Origin: Monilinia fructicola
Lineage: Eukaryota > Ascomycota > Leotiomycetes > Helotiales > Sclerotiniaceae
Direction: 5' to 3'
DNA: 64,000 bases
Assembly (NCBI GenBank): GCA_008692225.1
Contig: VICG01000013.1
Span: 310,001-374,000, forward strand
The notes under the pieces were generated by a model. That model did not search any database, had not been told where the DNA came from, and worked only from the letters and a program-made list of their open reading frames with translations. Positions 60,633 through 64,000 of the stretch are shown here, piece by piece. Numbering within the stretch: position 1 is the stretch's first letter; every line of letters starts with the position of its first letter. Made by a program: the position numbers and the translations under genes.

Positions 60633-62594
60633 ATGGCTACAGGTCAGTTATACATTACTTTTGGGAGCTTTCTTCATTTATCAAACTACCTCCGGGCTAT
60701 GCTAATCGTGCATGTAACAGTACGGATATGTGTCTGCGGTGATGACGGAACAGGAAAATCGAGTCTTATCACATCGTTGGTTAAAGATGTGTTTGTTACG
60801 AATAAAATCCAATCCGTGCTTCCTCAGATTACCATACCTCCAAGTATTGGGACTCCAGAAAATGTTACCACAACGATTGTCGATACCTCTGCAGAACCTC
60901 AAGAGCGGAACACTTTACGAAAAGAAATAAGAAAATCCAATGTTATTTTACTGGTATACTCGGATCATTACAGTTATGAAAGAGTGGCTCTCTTCTGGAT
61001 GCCATACTTCCGCTCCTTGGGTGTGAATGTACCGGTAGTACTATGCGCCAATAAATCAGATTCGACAACAAATGGGAATACGGCACAAGTGGTGGAGGAT
61101 GAAATGTTACCAGTGATGGCAGAGTTCAAGGAAATAGATTCATGTATACGGACGAGTGCTAGGGAACATCACAACGTCAATGAGGTTTTCTTCCTCTGTC
61201 AAAAGGCTGTTACACATCCAATTGCACCACTCTTCGATTCCAAAGAGGGAATTTTGAAGCCAGCTTGTGTTGCAGCATTGAACAGGATTTTCTATTTGAA
61301 TGACAAAGACCAGGACGGATATTTGAATGATCGGGAAATGCAAGACTTTCAAGCCAAGTGTTTTGAAAAGCCATTAGCTCCAAATGATCTGGAAAATATC
61401 AAGATATCGATTTGCAAAGCTTCTCCAACTTCAAATATGGAGAGAGGGATTGACCAGAAAGGATTTATTCATCTGAACAAGATATTTGCGGAAAAGGGTA
61501 GACATGAGACGATATGGATAATTCTACGGAAATATCATTATACCGATAGTCTGAGCTTGAAGGATAGTTTTCTCCATCCTAAACTCGACATTCCAGAATT
61601 CGCTTCTGCAGAACTCAGTCCTGCTGGCTATCGATTCTTTGTTGACCTGTTCTTACTGTTTGACAAAGACAACGATGGAGGCTTGAACGACAATGAGCTC
61701 AATGCTTTGTTTGCGCCTACTCCCGGACTTCCACCATATTGGCTTGAATCAAACTTTCCAGCTTCCACAGTCCGCAATGAGGCCGGTCACATAACTCTGC
61801 AGGGTTGGCTCGCTCAATGGTCCATGACAACCTTTGTCAGTCCCGCTACCACACTCTCATATCTAGCCTACCTTGGTTTCGAACCAACCCCCGGAAAACC
61901 ATCCACAACCACCGCCCTTAAAATAACCAAACCTCGCAAACGACGCCGCCGTCCTGTCCGCACAGAACGCAATGTAGTCCTTTGCTACGTTCTCGGTTCA
62001 TCATCCTCAGGCAAATCCTCCATCCTGGATGCCTTTCTCAACCGCCCCTTCGACCCCCTCTACCGCCCCACCCTCAAACCCCGTGTCGCAGTTAATAGTG
62101 TCGAGCTCCCCGGCGGCAAACAATGCTACCTCATACTAGAAGAGCTCGGCGAACTCGAACCAGCCATCCTAGAAAACCAGGCCAAACTCGACGCTTGCGA
62201 TCTCCTATGCTACGCCTACGATTCCTCCGACCCCGACTCCTTCAGTCATATCATCAACTTGCATCAAAGATACCCCGCCCTTTCACAACTCCCTTCAATC
62301 TGCACTGCTCTCAAAGCCGATCTCGATAAGACAACTCAGAGATGCGAAGAACAACCAGATGAATACGCCCAGCTCATGAACATGAATGCCCCATTACATG
62401 TAAGTGTCACGTGGCATAGTATTAGTGAGCTCTTCGTCACATTGGCAGAGGCGGCCACGAACCCAGCAACGGCCTTTCCAAAGAGCGAAGAGGAAGCGCC
62501 GGATAGGACGGGCGTGTGGATTGCGGTGGGAGCAACGGCGTGTGCGATGGTGGCCGCGGGTATGATATGGAGGAGGACGTGGTACGTTGGGTAG
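60633..62594 (+). CDS. GEM1: Mitochondrial Rho GTPase Gem1/Miro
   Basis: Tail-anchored outer-membrane GTPase that controls mitochondrial shape and inheritance and is part of ER-mitochondria contacts. CDS join(60633..60642, 60721..62594), 627 residues, the usual length. The short exon 1 encodes MAT; its join gives [20 protein letters not shown], the first GTPase P-loop. Then CANKSDS (NKxD), EF-hand 1 [15 protein letters not shown]-hand 2 [13 protein letters not shown], the second GTPase with [15 protein letters not shown], and a C-terminal anchor [21 protein letters not shown] followed by basic RRTWYVG. The 78-nt intron (donor GTCAGT) is a multiple of three without stops. A longer reading from 60531 would keep it and add an improbable leader. 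Confidence 0.96.
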   Translation: MATGQLYITFGSFLHLSNYLRAMLIVHVTVRICVCGDDGTGKSSLITSLVKDVFVTNKIQSVLPQITIPPSIGTPENVTTTIVDTSAEPQERNTLRKEIRKSNVILLVYSDHYSYERVALFWMPYFRSLGVNVPVVLCANKSDSTTNGNTAQVVEDEMLPVMAEFKEIDSCIRTSAREHHNVNEVFFLCQKAVTHPIAPLFDSKEGILKPACVAALNRIFYLNDKDQDGYLNDREMQDFQAKCFEKPLAPNDLENIKISICKASPTSNMERGIDQKGFIHLNKIFAEKGRHETIWIILRKYHYTDSLSLKDSFLHPKLDIPEFASAELSPAGYRFFVDLFLLFDKDNDGGLNDNELNALFAPTPGLPPYWLESNFPASTVRNEAGHITLQGWLAQWSMTTFVSPATTLSYLAYLGFEPTPGKPSTTTALKITKPRKRRRRPVRTERNVVLCYVLGSSSSGKSSILDAFLNRPFDPLYRPTLKPRVAVNSVELPGGKQCYLILEELGELEPAILENQAKLDACDLLCYAYDSSDPDSFSHIINLHQRYPALSQLPSICTALKADLDKTTQRCEEQPDEYAQLMNMNAPLHVSVTWHSISELFVTLAEAATNPATAFPKSEEEAPDRTGVWIAVGATACAMVAAGMIWRRTWYVG

Positions 62595-63063
62595 GCGTTT
62601 GCGTTGGGATCGACGGAACCTTTGAGTTCTGGGATGTGCTGCCGATCAATGTGGCGCAACTCGTCGAATCCCGGATGAAGTTTTGATAGCTAGGCATTGT
62701 GTTTACTTTGGGGGAGGTGCATCGCAGGAATGAATGGAATGGAGGAGATCTCAAGGCGTGGGGTATGAGTTAAGATTAGCAAGCCTGCGATGGAACGAAT
62801 GATACCCAGTTCAACCTCATTTTACCCGTACCACTCCTCGTTTATTCTGCGGCTGTGTTCGCGAACTTCATGACAGTAACACGCCCACATACCCATTCAT
62901 TCATCCGTTCATTCGTTCACTCTATGCCATAGTATGATTATCGTAATCTTACAAAAATGTATGTATTTATGCATGCGTGCAGGCTCATCTTTGGTATCTC
63001 TCATCCTGGCCCTTTCCACCACTCAGCCCCTTACTCCCCATGTCCACCTCGAGGTTGCAACCC
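62595..63063. other. Intergenic region between convergent GEM1 and RPN7
   Basis: No gene seen. Confidence 0.7.
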
Positions 63064-64000
63064 TTAAGCTCTCTCACTCCCCCTCAGTCTAACGGCCTGT
63101 CCATATTTCTGCAATTTAGTAATCAATTGATCACCTTGCTTAACAACATCGTTGTATTGCTTATTTTTGTCATCGGGTCTGTTGGTTTCGATGATGCCTT
63201 TGCCGGTGACGCGGTCAATGGTACATGGGATCCGGTCTGCCGCGATGAATTTTGCGAGATCACTGGATGGGATGTTAGAACATGGTTGTATTGAACACGA
63301 AAAATGTGGGGGGGATAAATAGGCAGGGACATACCGATCAAGGAAATCAACCGAAACACCAAAATCATTCGCCATGCTCTCAAGACCCACAACCCGATAA
63401 CTTTGAAGGAGTTGCTGGTAGGCTCTCAAACGCATCTCTCTAACGAACCAACCACGGTGCTCATAGAGATAACGATCTTGAGTGAGGAAGCTAACTTCAA
63501 CAGCAGCGAGAGCACCGAAGAATGAGCGATAGCTACCGGTGTAGAGACTTGAAACTAGTTGAGCTAGAGGGGAGAAGTCAAGCGCAGCCTCCGCTTCTGG
63601 GCATCTACACCGGTGCCAAGGGTGGTGAGGTTTACTGCGGTTTTAGCAGCGGAAGGAGTTTCTGAGGGGACATCTTGAATATCCTCATCCGCACCAGGAC
63701 CAGCGGAGATGGCTCCTGACAATGCTAGAAGTTTTATCTTCGCCGTCTCCGAGGATTGCCTTGATTTCTGGGGCGTCGACAACTTTAGACTTGAAGTCGA
63801 CACGCTTGAGCGAAACAGAACCAGCGAGAACAGAATATACGACGAGTGACGAGTATGAGCAGAGTTCGTAACTGGTGAAGGTGGAGAGACTGTCTAAGAG
63901 AAGTGGTGCTGCAATATTGTAGGATCTGACAGTCAAGAGATAGAGTCCGGTATATGCCTTTAATCTGTTTCGACGATCCCAATCTCCACCACTCTCGACT
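63064..64000 (-). CDS. RPN7: 26S proteasome regulatory subunit Rpn7 (PSMD6), 5' end outside the window, frame-broken
   Basis: Lid subunit of the 19S regulatory particle with a PCI domain. Seen from the right edge: SGGDWDRRNRLKAYTGLYLL, LLDSLSTFTSYELCSY, SLKRVDFKSKVVDAPEIKAILGDGEDK, LALSGAISAGPGADED, LVSSLYTGSYRSFFGALAAVE, LTQDRYLYEHRGWFVREMRLRAY, LESMANDFGVSVDFLDR, and, after an intron (63334..63263), DLAKFIAADRIPCTIDRVTG and VKQGDQLITKLQKYGQAVRL. This order and the PCI region are diagnostic. The start codon lies beyond 64000. Two one-base changes break the frame: a T4 run at 63732-63735 (one base too many) and a G3 run at 63601-63603 (one too few). They offset each other. As Rpn7 is essential in yeast, sequence error is the likeliest cause. 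Confidence 0.9.

Overview
The window looks like a nuclear chromosome segment of a filamentous ascomycete (Pezizomycotina). The evidence is short spliceosomal introns (about 50-100 nt, GTRAGT donors, CTAAC-like branch sites), a split tRNA, and a set of housekeeping genes of clearly fungal type: LCB3, RHO4, DAD1, KAR5, mL6/uL6m, HAL2, an Rsm1-like C3HC zinc finger, SEN54, creC, GEM1 and RPN7. A Leotiomycete of the Botrytis/Sclerotinia kind is my best guess from overall protein feel and intergenic motifs; this is inference.

Layout. 1-9,930 is a coding desert in three blocks of base composition (near-balanced 1-4,430, very AT-rich 4,430-8,110, near-balanced again to 9,930). It ends abruptly inside the C-terminal half of a CYP10/PPIL3-type cyclophilin (9,932-10,272). 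Then come LCB3 (-, 11.4-13.5 kb), RHO4 (+, 15.8-16.8 kb), DAD1 (-, 17.5-18.1 kb), a BTB/POZ protein (-, 19.2-20.2 kb), a decayed fragment at 22.0-22.3 kb, an Arg-rich glycine-zipper protein (+, 23.3-24.5 kb), a very large coiled-coil repeat protein (-, 25.9-31.0 kb), KAR5 (-, 32.8-34.6 kb), mitochondrial ribosomal uL6m (+, 35.4-36.2 kb), HAL2 (-, 36.3-37.6 kb), an Rsm1-like factor (+, 38.8-40.3 kb), a GC-rich FAD monooxygenase (-, 41.2-42.4 kb), SEN54 (-, 46.5-47.8 kb) next to an intron-containing tRNA-Leu(UAG), a Gcn5-like acetyltransferase/bromodomain protein (+, 54.3-55.4 kb) alone in a gene-poor stretch, creC (-, 57.0-59.3 kb), GEM1/Miro (+, 60.6-62.6 kb) and RPN7 (-, 63.1 kb to beyond the right edge).

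The genes do not form an operon-like or biosynthetic cluster; they are ordinary dispersed fungal genes. The most striking cross-cutting signal is technical: seven conserved genes, some essential in yeast, are split by one- or two-base frame changes, many of them at homopolymer runs. This points to residual indel errors in the assembly, heaviest towards the left end, rather than to a set of pseudogenes. The best biological leads are the intronless Gcn5-like protein in the gene-poor block, the 183-bp tandem repeats in the coiled-coil gene, two frame-preserving introns (GEM1, RSM1-like) and two strongly over-represented intergenic motifs (TACGGAGTA and TACCTAGGTA).
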